Assembly: GCA_027021325.1 (NCBI GenBank)
Contig: JALUUN010000606.1
Coordinates: forward strand, 1 to 6,140
Direction of reading: 5' to 3'
Origin: Planctomycetota bacterium
GTDB lineage: Bacteria; Planctomycetota; UBA1135
Length of the DNA: 6,140 nt
Shown: one piece after another, positions 1-6,097 of the stretch
How the letters are laid out: each line of letters begins with the position of its first letter
How positions within the stretch are numbered: position 1 is the stretch's first letter
The notes under the pieces: model-generated
Told to the model about the DNA's origin: nothing
Database searches by the model: none
Seen by the model: only the letters and a program-made list of their open reading frames with translations
Program-made: the position numbers and the translations under genes

Positions 1-471
1 CGGGTCCAGTTCGACGGCGAAGAGCCCGCGCGCCAGATCCTCCGGGATCCCTTCGGGCAGGACCACCCCGAGCTGGCTGGCGATCCCCAGGCGGCGGCCC
101 TGACGCACCAGGCGGAAGCGCGGGATGCGGTTGCGGAAGTGGACCTGGATGCCTTCCGGGGCATCCACGACCACTTCCAGGGAGGCCGGATCCACCCAGG
201 AGACCCGGGACAGGAGTTCCCGCACCCGGTCCCCGGCGCGCGGATCCAGGAGCGAGACCTCGGGGGAGTTCTCCAGCCGGTTCGCCAGCTCGTCGCGCCA
301 GACCTGGGGCAGGTCCTTCGGCATCCGGTGCACGCGGTACTCGGCCAGCGATCGCCCGGGCCCGGCGGCGTGCAGGGCCTCCCCCTGCCGTGGCCAGAGG
401 AAGGCCAGGAGGGCCAGGATGAGGACGACCCCCAGGGTTCCGAGGATCCGCAGGTCCGGGAGGATCTTCAT
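1..471 (-). CDS. Single-pass membrane protein, N-terminal part, possibly FtsQ/DivIB-like
   Basis: This reading frame starts at the ATG on the minus strand (bases 471-469) and stays open for 157 codons until it leaves the window, so the C-terminus is missing. Residues about 8-26 are one hydrophobic segment (LGTLGVVLILALLAFLW region) after a short N-terminus with two basic residues, followed by a soluble, presumably periplasmic part: the pattern of a type II membrane protein. Residues about 70-140 read like a POTRA-plus-beta arrangement: an LLDP segment, then SRVSWVDPASLEV, then a strand ending in NRIPRFRLV, then a GVVLPEG turn. FtsQ/DivIB-type division proteins show a similar order (PWV..., R.P.A, G..LP). 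The resemblance is by eye only, and a generic secreted beta protein is possible. No strong ribosome binding site precedes the ATG. The gene is divergent from the helicase operon. Confidence 0.68.
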   Translation of the reverse strand, partial: MKILPDLRILGTLGVVLILALLAFLWPRQGEALHAAGPGRSLAEYRVHRMPKDLPQVWRDELANRLENSPEVSLLDPRAGDRVRELLSRVSWVDPASLEVVVDAPEGIQVHFRNRIPRFRLVRQGRRLGIASQLGVVLPEGIPEDLARGLFAVELDP

Positions 472-541
472 GGCGCCAGCCTCGCAGGCCGGCCCCACCC
501 TACCTTGACCGGGACCGGGGTTCCACCCAGGATGGGCCGCC
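472..541. promoter_or_regulatory. Divergent intergenic region, likely promoter-bearing
   Basis: These 70 bases separate two divergent starts, so transcription of both the minus-strand membrane protein and the plus-strand operon probably begins here or nearby. On the plus strand, TTGACC at 505-510 resembles a -35 box, and CAGGAT at 528-533, 17 bases on, is a poor -10 match that would leave almost no leader before the ATG at 542. The minus strand shows only weak matches. AGGA at 529-532 may act as the helicase ribosome binding site. The box assignments are guesses; the divergent arrangement itself is seen directly. Confidence 0.35.
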
Positions 542-2599
542 ATGACAAACCGGGTCCGGGTCCGAACCTTCAAGGGCTACACCCTCTCCTCCTTCCAGCG
601 CAAGGCGGCCGAGGCCCTGGACCGGGGAGAGAACGTCCTGGTCGCCGCCCCGACCGGAGCGGGCAAGACCCTGGTCGCCGAGTACGCCATCCACCAGGCC
701 CTGCGCAGCGGCAGGCGGGCGCTCTACACCGCCCCGATCAAGGCCCTGAGCAACCAGAAGTTCCGTGACTTCCGGGCCGACCCCGAGATCGGGGATGCCG
801 GGCTCATGACCGGCGACATCACCCTCCATGCCGACGCCCGGGTCCTGGTCATGACCACGGAGATCCTGCGCAACACCCTGTTCGAGGATCCCGAGCGTCT
901 GCGGGACGTCGGCTGCGTGGTCTTCGACGAGGTCCACTACATGGACGACCCGGACCGGGGGTCGGTCTGGGAGGAGACGCTGCTCTTCCTGCCGCCGGAG
1001 ATCGTGGTCGTGGCCCTGTCGGCGACCATCGACAACCTGGGCCAGGTCGCCGCCTGGCTGGAGCGGGTGCGAGGGCGCCCGATCAAGGTGGTCGAGGAAC
1101 GCAAGCGGCCGGTGCCGCTGAAGCACTTCCTCTACCACCCGGAGGCCGGGATCTTCCCCCCGAGCCGCTTGAAGAGCCTGCGCAAGCGCTTCCTGGCCCA
1201 CCCCAGGGACAAGCGCTACAAGCGCCGCGACGACCGCCCCCTCCTGGACGAACTGATCGGCAAGGAAGAGGTCCCGATCCTCTATTTCTGCTTCTCGCGG
1301 CGTCTGTGCGAACGCAAGGCCGCCAAGGAGCGCCGCCGGCGTCTGCTCGGCCCGCAGGAACAGGAGAGGGTGGAAGGGCTCTGGGAGGAGGCGCGGGAGG
1401 AATTCGGATTCGAAGACAACCCGGGCCTGGAGGAGCTCCGCGACTTCGCCCTGCGCGGCATCGGCTGGCACCACGCCGGCATGCTGCCCCTGCACAAGGA
1501 GCTGGTCGAACGCCTCTTCACCGCCGGGCTGCTCAAGCTCCTCTACACCACCGAGACCTTCGCCCTCGGCATCAACATGCCGGCGCGCACCGTGGTCTTC
1601 GACTCCCTCACCAAGTTCGACGGAGTCGATTTCGACTACATGCGCACCCGGGACTACCTGCAGATGGCGGGCCGGGCCGGCCGCCTGGGCATGGACGAGT
1701 ACGGGCTCGTGTACTCGGTCCTGGAGTACGAGGATGTCCTCGAGGCGCCCGTCCACCGCATCCAGAGCGGCCGCGTCGAGCCGATCACCTCGCGCTTCGA
1801 CCTCGACTACGCCACCCTGGTCCACCTGCACGGCGCCGCCGGGCAGGAGGGAGCGGCCCAGGCCTGGGAACGCAGTTTCGCCGCCTTCCAGGCCCGCGAG
1901 CACTCGAAGCAGCGCGAGGAGCGCAACCGCCGGCGGGTGCGCCACCTCCTCGAGCGCCGCTTCGAGTTCCTCGAGCGCATGGGCTACATCCGCGGCGAAC
2001 GCGAGATCCTCGGCCGCGGTCGCACCTGCCTGCACCTCTACGGCTACGAGATCCAGATCACCGAGATGCTCTTCGAGGGGGTGTTCGAAGACACCGACGC
2101 ACCGGCCCTGTGCGGCCTGCTGGCCGCCGTCCTCTACGAGAGCCGGCGCCGCGAGGAGTTCTGGCGCAACGCCCTGCGCCCCATGCGCGGGCACCTGCGC
2201 CGGGCGCGCGAGGTCATCGACTACGCCCGCGAGATGGAGGCCGCCGCCGGCCTGACGCCGAGCCTGAAACAGATCGACGAGGCCATGACCCCGGCGATCT
2301 ACGCCTACGCCCGGGGCAAGCCCTTCGAGGAGCTGGGCCGCTACACCAGCGCCGCCCCCGGCGACTTCGTCCGCGCCGCGCGCATGGTGGTTCAGTACCT
2401 GCGTCACCTGCGCAAGGCGACGGCGGAATCGGACCGGGCGATGGCCACGCTCTGCGAGGAAGCGGTGGAATGTCTGTACCGCGGGCCGGTGGACGTGCGT
2501 CTGGAACTGGGCCTGGGCCAGGGCGAGGAGGAGGCGCCGGCCTGGAGCGGCCCGCCTCCGGCGGAGGCCGGCGGCGGCGTGCCGGAGACCGAGGGCTAG
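542..2599 (+). CDS. Ski2/Mtr4-like DExH-box RNA helicase with DSHCT-like C-terminus
   Basis: A 685-residue ATP-dependent superfamily 2 helicase, expected to unwind or remodel RNA in the cytoplasm. Visible motifs in order: Q19 in a Q-motif-like YTLSSFQ; Walker A APTGAGKT at 36-43; motif Ia TAPIKALSNQKF at 63-74; TTEILRN at 105-111; motif II DEVH at 129-132, inside the Ski2-typical FDEVHYMDD; motif III SAT at 160-162; motif IV region ILYFCFSRR at 246-254; WHHAGM at 309-314; TTETFALGINMP at 336-347; motif VI QMAGRAGR at 374-381. Residues about 430-655 are helical and resemble the winged-helix and ratchet/DSHCT region (ITEMLFEGVFED, GDFVRAARMVVQYLRHL). The last 25 residues are Gly/Pro/Glu-rich and probably disordered. 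It is shorter than the roughly 900-residue mycobacterial HelY and eukaryotic Mtr4, with no room for an arch domain. ATG 542 is the first in-frame start after the stop at 506-508. Confidence 0.96.
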   Translation: MTNRVRVRTFKGYTLSSFQRKAAEALDRGENVLVAAPTGAGKTLVAEYAIHQALRSGRRALYTAPIKALSNQKFRDFRADPEIGDAGLMTGDITLHADARVLVMTTEILRNTLFEDPERLRDVGCVVFDEVHYMDDPDRGSVWEETLLFLPPEIVVVALSATIDNLGQVAAWLERVRGRPIKVVEERKRPVPLKHFLYHPEAGIFPPSRLKSLRKRFLAHPRDKRYKRRDDRPLLDELIGKEEVPILYFCFSRRLCERKAAKERRRRLLGPQEQERVEGLWEEAREEFGFEDNPGLEELRDFALRGIGWHHAGMLPLHKELVERLFTAGLLKLLYTTETFALGINMPARTVVFDSLTKFDGVDFDYMRTRDYLQMAGRAGRLGMDEYGLVYSVLEYEDVLEAPVHRIQSGRVEPITSRFDLDYATLVHLHGAAGQEGAAQAWERSFAAFQAREHSKQREERNRRRVRHLLERRFEFLERMGYIRGEREILGRGRTCLHLYGYEIQITEMLFEGVFEDTDAPALCGLLAAVLYESRRREEFWRNALRPMRGHLRRAREVIDYAREMEAAAGLTPSLKQIDEAMTPAIYAYARGKPFEELGRYTSAAPGDFVRAARMVVQYLRHLRKATAESDRAMATLCEEAVECLYRGPVDVRLELGLGQGEEEAPAWSGPPPAEAGGGVPETEG

Positions 2600-2617
2600 A
2601 ATCGCCGGCGGCGCTCC

Positions 2618-3436
2618 ATGCTTCCCGCCTTTGCCCTCCTCCTGGCCGCCCCGCCCCAGGACCCTCCCGCCGCCGGTCTCTACGAGCGGGTCCTGGCCGA
2701 GGAGCACGATCCCGAACGCCAGCCTCGGCGTCTCTACCTGGCCATCGCCGAGGCCCACGGCCGCGCCGCCGGGGTCCGCGCCGACGCCGAGATGGAGTTC
2801 GTGCTCCTCCGCCCGGACGGCCGGGAGGAGCCGCAGCTCCGGGCCCGCCTCGAGGTCGAGTACGCCCGGCCCGACCGGGGCCGCATTCTCTACTGGAACC
2901 GGGGGCGGCCGGAGGTGCCACCTCTGGAGCTCCTCGGGGATGGAGCGACCTGGTGGCTCCTGGACCGGCGCGGGCGCCGGGCCTGGCAGGCGCCCGGAGC
3001 GGGCTACGCTGCCGCCCAGATCCTGGGCCTGCCCTTCCTCCTGGGCCTCGGCGGGGTGCCCTTCCCGCATCCGGACTTCAGCGACTGGGACGAGCCGCGC
3101 CTCGACGCGGACGGGCGCGTCGGTCTCCGCCTCCTCTATGGCGAACACGAGGTGCGCCTGCGGGTGCGGCCCGGCGACGGCCGGATCGAGGAGGCGGTGC
3201 GGATCCTGCCCCTGCACGGCCTCGAAGAGGACGGCGCCGTGGTCGAAGGCGCCCGCCTGCTCCGCCGCCTGCGTTTCCCGGTCTACGAACTCCTGGACGC
3301 CGAGGAGGCCAGGAGACTCGGCGGCCCCCTGCCCGAGGGCTTCATCCTCGCCGAGGGCCCGGCACCCCTGCCCGCCCTCGACGGCCTGGAGCCGGAGGCC
3401 GGGGAGACCGGCCCCGGGGAGGGAAGAGACCGGTGA
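2618..3436 (+). CDS. Exported protein of unknown function, LolA-like fold possible
   Basis: A 272-residue protein I do not recognise. The N-terminus (MLPAFALLLAAPPQDPPAAG) is a short hydrophobic leader with little positive charge, probably a signal peptide cleaved near residues 11-17; there is no lipobox Cys. The mature part alternates charged strands with aromatic turns: an RARLEVEYARPDRGRILYW segment at about 75-93, GDGATWWLLDRRGRRAW at 107-123, GLRLLYGEHEVRLRVRPGDGRI at 169-190, and RRLRFPVYELLD at 216-227. Beta strands with a 'P-D-R-x-R' then 'G-D-G-x-x-W-W-x-x-D' pattern recall LolA/LolB- or DUF2092-like outer-membrane lipoprotein carriers, but this is inference. It starts 18 bases after the helicase stop, in the same frame, with only weak ribosome-binding sequence. 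The C-terminus is Gly/Glu-rich because it contains the next gene's ribosome binding site. Confidence 0.85.
   Translation: MLPAFALLLAAPPQDPPAAGLYERVLAEEHDPERQPRRLYLAIAEAHGRAAGVRADAEMEFVLLRPDGREEPQLRARLEVEYARPDRGRILYWNRGRPEVPPLELLGDGATWWLLDRRGRRAWQAPGAGYAAAQILGLPFLLGLGGVPFPHPDFSDWDEPRLDADGRVGLRLLYGEHEVRLRVRPGDGRIEEAVRILPLHGLEEDGAVVEGARLLRRLRFPVYELLDAEEARRLGGPLPEGFILAEGPAPLPALDGLEPEAGETGPGEGRDR
3416..3424 (+). promoter_or_regulatory. Ribosome binding site deciding the GTG start at 3433
   Basis: GGGGAGGGA lies 8 bases before GTG 3433, inside the end of the preceding gene. No ATG in the downstream frame would retain the hydrophobic leader, so this purine run supports the GTG as the true start. 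Confidence 0.65.
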
Positions 3437-4188
3437 CCGCGGTCCTGCTCCTCCTCGCCTTCCAGGGCCCGGCGGCGCCCTCCGCCGAGGTCCTGTGGCG
3501 GCGGCTCCTGGAGGCCTGGAGCCCCGGTCGCGCTCTGGTGGCCGAGGGCTGGGTCGAAACCCGGCAGGGGCCGGGCCCGGGCCGCCTCCTCGGGCGCGCC
3601 CGCCTGCACCTCGCCGCCGCCTCCCCGCATGCCGGCCGGGCCCGCCTGCACGGCTGGACCTCCCGCGTGGATCCCGGAAGCGGCGAAGGGGAGCGGATCG
3701 AGCAGGACCTTCGCTGGTACGGCGACGGCCGGAGTTCCTGGCGGGTGGACGAGTGCCGCTGCATCCGGACTCCCCTGGGCGGGGCGCCGGGCGCCCTCGC
3801 CACCCTCTTCGCCGGCGTGGATCCGGTGCTGCAGTGGTGCACCGGCGAAGTCCCGGCCTGGGACCGCGTCGAGGCCCTGGAGGCGCCCGAGGGCCTGCCG
3901 CTCCTGCGCGGGCTGCGCGTCCACCGCGAGGACCGCTACACGGACTACTGGATCGCCGGCGGCCGGCTCCTGGCCTGCACCACCGGCCGGAGCGGCCCCT
4001 ACGCCGACTTCCTGCCCCGCCAGCACTACCTGTTCCTGCGCGCCGACCCCGCCGCTCCACCGGAAGGGATCGGTGCCGCCTTCCCGCCGGCCCACACGGT
4101 CCCCGAGGGAAGCCCGCCGCCGGTCCTGGAGCGCGCGCGCGCCCGCCACCGCGAGGAGAATCCCGAAGCCGGAGAGGAGTGCCGATGA
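3433..4188 (+). CDS. Exported protein of unknown function, Cys-containing
   Basis: A 251-residue protein I do not recognise. It starts at GTG 3433, overlapping the previous stop by 4 bases (GTGA), with a good ribosome binding site upstream. Residues 1-18 (MTAVLLLLAFQGPAAPSA) form a short signal-peptide-like leader. The mature part has an amphipathic helix at about 18-30 (AEVLWRRLLEAWSP), then beta-rich segments: GRARLHLAAASPHAGRARLHGW at about 54-75, and RWYGDGRSSWRVD at 94-106. Five cysteines are present: C108 and C110 in a CRC pair, C136, C182 and C250. A DRYTDYWIAGGRLLACTTG segment lies at about 167-185. The order of elements (leader, helix, strands rich in R and L, then GDG..W.VD) parallels the upstream gene, so both may share a LolA-like fold; this is by-eye inference. 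The mature protein should be periplasmic or attached to the envelope. Its end overlaps the next start by 4 bases. Confidence 0.85.
   Translation: MTAVLLLLAFQGPAAPSAEVLWRRLLEAWSPGRALVAEGWVETRQGPGPGRLLGRARLHLAAASPHAGRARLHGWTSRVDPGSGEGERIEQDLRWYGDGRSSWRVDECRCIRTPLGGAPGALATLFAGVDPVLQWCTGEVPAWDRVEALEAPEGLPLLRGLRVHREDRYTDYWIAGGRLLACTTGRSGPYADFLPRQHYLFLRADPAAPPEGIGAAFPPAHTVPEGSPPPVLERARARHREENPEAGEECR
4171..4179 (+). promoter_or_regulatory. Strong ribosome binding site of the selenoprotein gene
   Basis: GGAGAGGAG ends 5 bases before ATG 4185. It is the clearest Shine-Dalgarno sequence in the operon. A strong, well-spaced site in front of a reading frame that would otherwise be only 42 codons long argues that the gene is live and not a decayed remnant. 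Confidence 0.75.
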
Positions 4189-4739
4189 GCCGACTGCGCC
4201 CTGGAGACCCCGCCCCGCCCTTCCGCCTGCCACGCGCCGGCGGCGGCCCCTTCGACAGCGCCTCCATGGCGGGACGCCGCTGGCTCCTGAGCTTCCACCG
4301 CTACGCCACCTGACCGACCTGTCAGCTCACCACGCGGCAGTTCGCCGCGCGGGCCGGAGACTGGGAACGCCTCGGCCTGGGGATCGTCCGCGTCTTCCAC
4401 TCGCCGCCGGAGGCCCTGGAGTACCTGGTCTCGGGTCCGGAAGCCGTGCCCTTCCCGATCTTGGGGGATCCGCGCAAGGAGGTCTACCGGCGCTACGGGG
4501 TCTACCGCGGTCTGCTCGGTCTGCTGCACCCCGCCGGCCTGCGCCGCGCCCGGGAGGCCGCCCGCCAGGGCCTGAAGCCGCGCTGGCGGGACACCTGGAA
4601 GCACGGCATCGGCGGCAACCCGGCCGACTTCCTGATCGGTCCGGACGGCCGGCTGGAGCATGTCCACTACGGACGCCACTTCAACGACTCGGTGCTGCCC
4701 GACGAGATCCTGGCCTGGCTCGAAGCCGTCCCGGCGTGA
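4185..4739 (+). CDS. Probable selenoprotein: peroxiredoxin-like (Prx-like2, AhpC/TSA) with U-x-x-C motif, read through UGA
   Basis: A predicted 184-residue thioredoxin-fold redox protein if the in-frame UGA at codon 43 is read as selenocysteine. Residues 1-42 carry the usual start of the family: PGDPAPPFRLP at 6-16, then RRWLLSFHRYAT at 31-42, the strand leading into the active site. Next come U43-P44-T45-C46, where Prx-like2 relatives have Cys-x-x-Cys, and then the helix QLTTRQFAAR. After the UGA, the frame continues with VRVFHSPPEALEYL (68-81), the family-like VPFPILGDPRKEVYRRYGV (88-106), PADFLIGPDGRLEHVHYG (146-163) and a C-terminal helix ending at 181. No signal peptide, so cytosolic. 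Expected role: reduction of peroxide or of a disulfide, with a selenenylsulfide intermediate between U43 and C46; the substrate is unknown. It overlaps both neighbours by 4 bases (ATGA, GTGA). The alternative is a TGC-to-TGA nonsense mutation or a sequencing error. Confidence 0.87.
4311..4313 (+). other. In-frame UGA, predicted selenocysteine codon (residue 43)
   Basis: This TGA falls between ACC (Thr42) and CCG (Pro44), in the place of the peroxidatic or attacking Cys of the thioredoxin-like active site; the second motif Cys is TGT at 4320-4322. The reading frame on both sides belongs to one protein family, and there is no frame change. Recoding would need SelB, tRNA-Sec, SelA and SelD, none of which are encoded in this window. 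Confidence 0.86.
4333..4349 (+). promoter_or_regulatory. Candidate bacterial SECIS hairpin
   Basis: CGCGGC at 4333-4338 pairs perfectly with GCCGCG at 4344-4349 around a 5-base loop, AGUUC, at 4339-4343. The loop begins 25 bases after the UGA and has a G among its first two bases. Bacterial SECIS elements typically have a small apical loop with an early G, 16-37 bases downstream of the UGA, so this fits. An extra stem below is possible (CC 4330-4331 with GG 4351-4352 past an A/C mismatch; CUC 4326-4328 with GAG 4357-4359). Such hairpins arise easily by chance in DNA this GC-rich, so the position relative to the UGA carries most of the weight. Confidence 0.55.
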
Positions 4740-6097
4740 AGGCCGCTCACCGTCTGGGGATCCTGCACGCCGTCGGCGTCGTCGTCGGCGCCATCATCGG
4801 CATCGGCATCTTCCTGACGCCGGCCCGGGTCGCCCGGGTCGCAGGCTCCCCCGGCCTCGCCCTGGCCCTCTGGGGGGCCGGCGGTCTCCTCGCCCTCTGC
4901 GGCGCCTGGAGCCTTGCCGAGGTCGGCAGCCGCTATCCGGTCCGCGGCGGCCAGCTGCGCGCCCTCGAGGACCTCCTCGGGCCGCGCTTCGCGTGGCTCT
5001 ACGGCTGGAGTCTGCTCGTGGCCATCCAGACCGGCGTCCTGGTCCTGGTGCTCCTCTTCGCCGCCGCACACCTGGGCCGGGCCCTGGGCTGCGAGTGGGG
5101 GGAACTCCAGACCGCCGGCGCCGCCGCTGTGCTCCTCGGAGTCCTGGCCGCCGCCAATCTCGCCGGCCTGCGCCAGGGCGCCCGCCTCCAATCGGCAACC
5201 TCCGCCGCCAAGCTCCTGATCCTGGCCCTGGTCGCGGTCCTCGGCCTGCTCGCCGTCACCGGCCTCCTGCCCGCGGAACCCCCGCCCCGCGCCCCCGTCG
5301 CCGGCGAAGAGCGCCCGTGGATCCTCGCCGGCCTGGCGGCGGTCCTCTTCTCCTTCGGCGGCTTCCACCAGTTGACCTGGATCGCGAGCGAAGTGCGCGA
5401 CCCGGCCCGCACCGTCCCGCGGGCCATCGTCCTGGGCCTGGGCCTCGTCCTCTTCGCCTACCTTGCCGCCAACCTCGCCTGGTTCGCCCTGCTCCCCTAC
5501 GAGACCGTCGCCGCTTCGCCCTTCCTCGCCGCCGACGCCGTGGGCGCGGTCCTGCCCGGGGCCGGCGAGCGCCTCACCGCCGGGGCGCTGGCGCTCTCGG
5601 CCTGGGGCCTGGCCAACGCCAGCCTCCTCACCGCCCCCCGGGTCTATCAGGCCCTGGCCGATCGCGGCCTGTTCTTCCGCGTCTTCTCGGGGGAACACGC
5701 CGCAAGCGGCGTCCCGCGCCCCGCCATCCTCATCCAGACCGGCCTGGCCCTCGGCCTCCTGCTCCTGTGCGGCGTCCGCCTCGGCAGCGGCGAGGAGGCC
5801 TGGAGCCTCCGCGCGGTCATGGACCAGCTGGTGAACGGGGTGGTCTTCGTGGACTGGAGCTTCCACATCCTGACCTGCGTCGGCCTCCTGCTCCTGCACC
5901 GCCGGGGCGCGGCGCCGGCCCCCGCGCCCTGCCCGGGACTGCCCTGGGTGCCGGCTGTCTTCATCCTGGGAGCCGGTCTGGCCCTCCTGGCGACCTTCCT
6001 CGATCCCACGATCCGCGCCTCCAGCCTCTGGGGGGTCGCCGTCCTGGGCCTGGGAATCCTTCTCGATCCCTCCCGCAGGCGCCGTCTGTCCTGTTAG
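4736..6097 (+). CDS. APC-superfamily amino acid permease (LAT/SteT-like), 12 membrane segments
   Basis: A 453-residue integral inner-membrane protein expected to move amino acids by exchange or symport. TM1 contains the APC signature GAIIGIGIFLTPA (18-30), the unwound substrate-binding turn. YPVRGGQ at 67-73 is the usual loop after TM2. Hydrophobic segments run at about 10-32, 40-62, 86-112, 126-144, 158-178, 195-214 (TM6, with the substrate-side FSFGGFHQ), 228-252, 278-300, 330-347, 363-388, 401-420 and 428-444. SEVRDPARTVPRAI at 218-231 and APRVYQALADRGLFFRVF at 300-317 match conserved cytoplasmic loops of the family. Length is normal. The start is taken as GTG 4736, overlapping the previous stop as GTGA: the next residues lead straight into TM1, and translation would be coupled because no good ribosome binding site is seen. 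Substrate cannot be told. The stop is TAG at 6095-6097. Confidence 0.94.
   Translation: MKAAHRLGILHAVGVVVGAIIGIGIFLTPARVARVAGSPGLALALWGAGGLLALCGAWSLAEVGSRYPVRGGQLRALEDLLGPRFAWLYGWSLLVAIQTGVLVLVLLFAAAHLGRALGCEWGELQTAGAAAVLLGVLAAANLAGLRQGARLQSATSAAKLLILALVAVLGLLAVTGLLPAEPPPRAPVAGEERPWILAGLAAVLFSFGGFHQLTWIASEVRDPARTVPRAIVLGLGLVLFAYLAANLAWFALLPYETVAASPFLAADAVGAVLPGAGERLTAGALALSAWGLANASLLTAPRVYQALADRGLFFRVFSGEHAASGVPRPAILIQTGLALGLLLLCGVRLGSGEEAWSLRAVMDQLVNGVVFVDWSFHILTCVGLLLLHRRGAAPAPAPCPGLPWVPAVFILGAGLALLATFLDPTIRASSLWGVAVLGLGILLDPSRRRRLSC

Noticed and set aside
125..768. Plus-strand frames at 125-508 and 139-768
   Set aside because: Both are antisense to the minus-strand membrane protein or out of frame with the helicase start, and their compositions are Arg/Pro/Gly-rich and unlike a protein family.
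2597..2617. Read-through of the helicase TAG into the next gene, since both are in the same frame
   Set aside because: The downstream gene has its own ATG and signal-peptide-like leader. The shared frame is a one-in-three coincidence.
1306..4188. 960-codon plus-strand frame taken as one long protein
   Set aside because: Its first part is the +1 shadow of the helicase and of the 2618-3436 gene. Only the section from GTG 3433 has protein-like composition, a leader and a ribosome binding site.
500..4267. 1255-codon open frame on the minus strand covering most of the window
   Set aside because: Low-complexity Arg/Gly/Pro/Ala-rich translation antisense to a clear helicase and other genes. Long antisense frames are expected in DNA this GC-rich because stop codons are rare.
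4185..4313. Pseudogene caused by a TGA nonsense mutation
   Set aside because: Not fully excluded, but less likely. The TGA replaces precisely the catalytic Cys, no other damage is seen, the ribosome binding site is strong, the coupled overlaps on both sides are intact, and a SECIS-like hairpin follows.
4305..4325. Programmed frameshift around the TGA
   Set aside because: The sequence before and after the TGA is in the same frame, so no shift is needed. No slippery run is present.
4446..4739. Separate 97-residue gene starting at GTG 4446
   Set aside because: It starts in the middle of a thioredoxin-fold domain without a ribosome binding site. It is the C-terminal part of the UGA-containing gene that begins at 4185.
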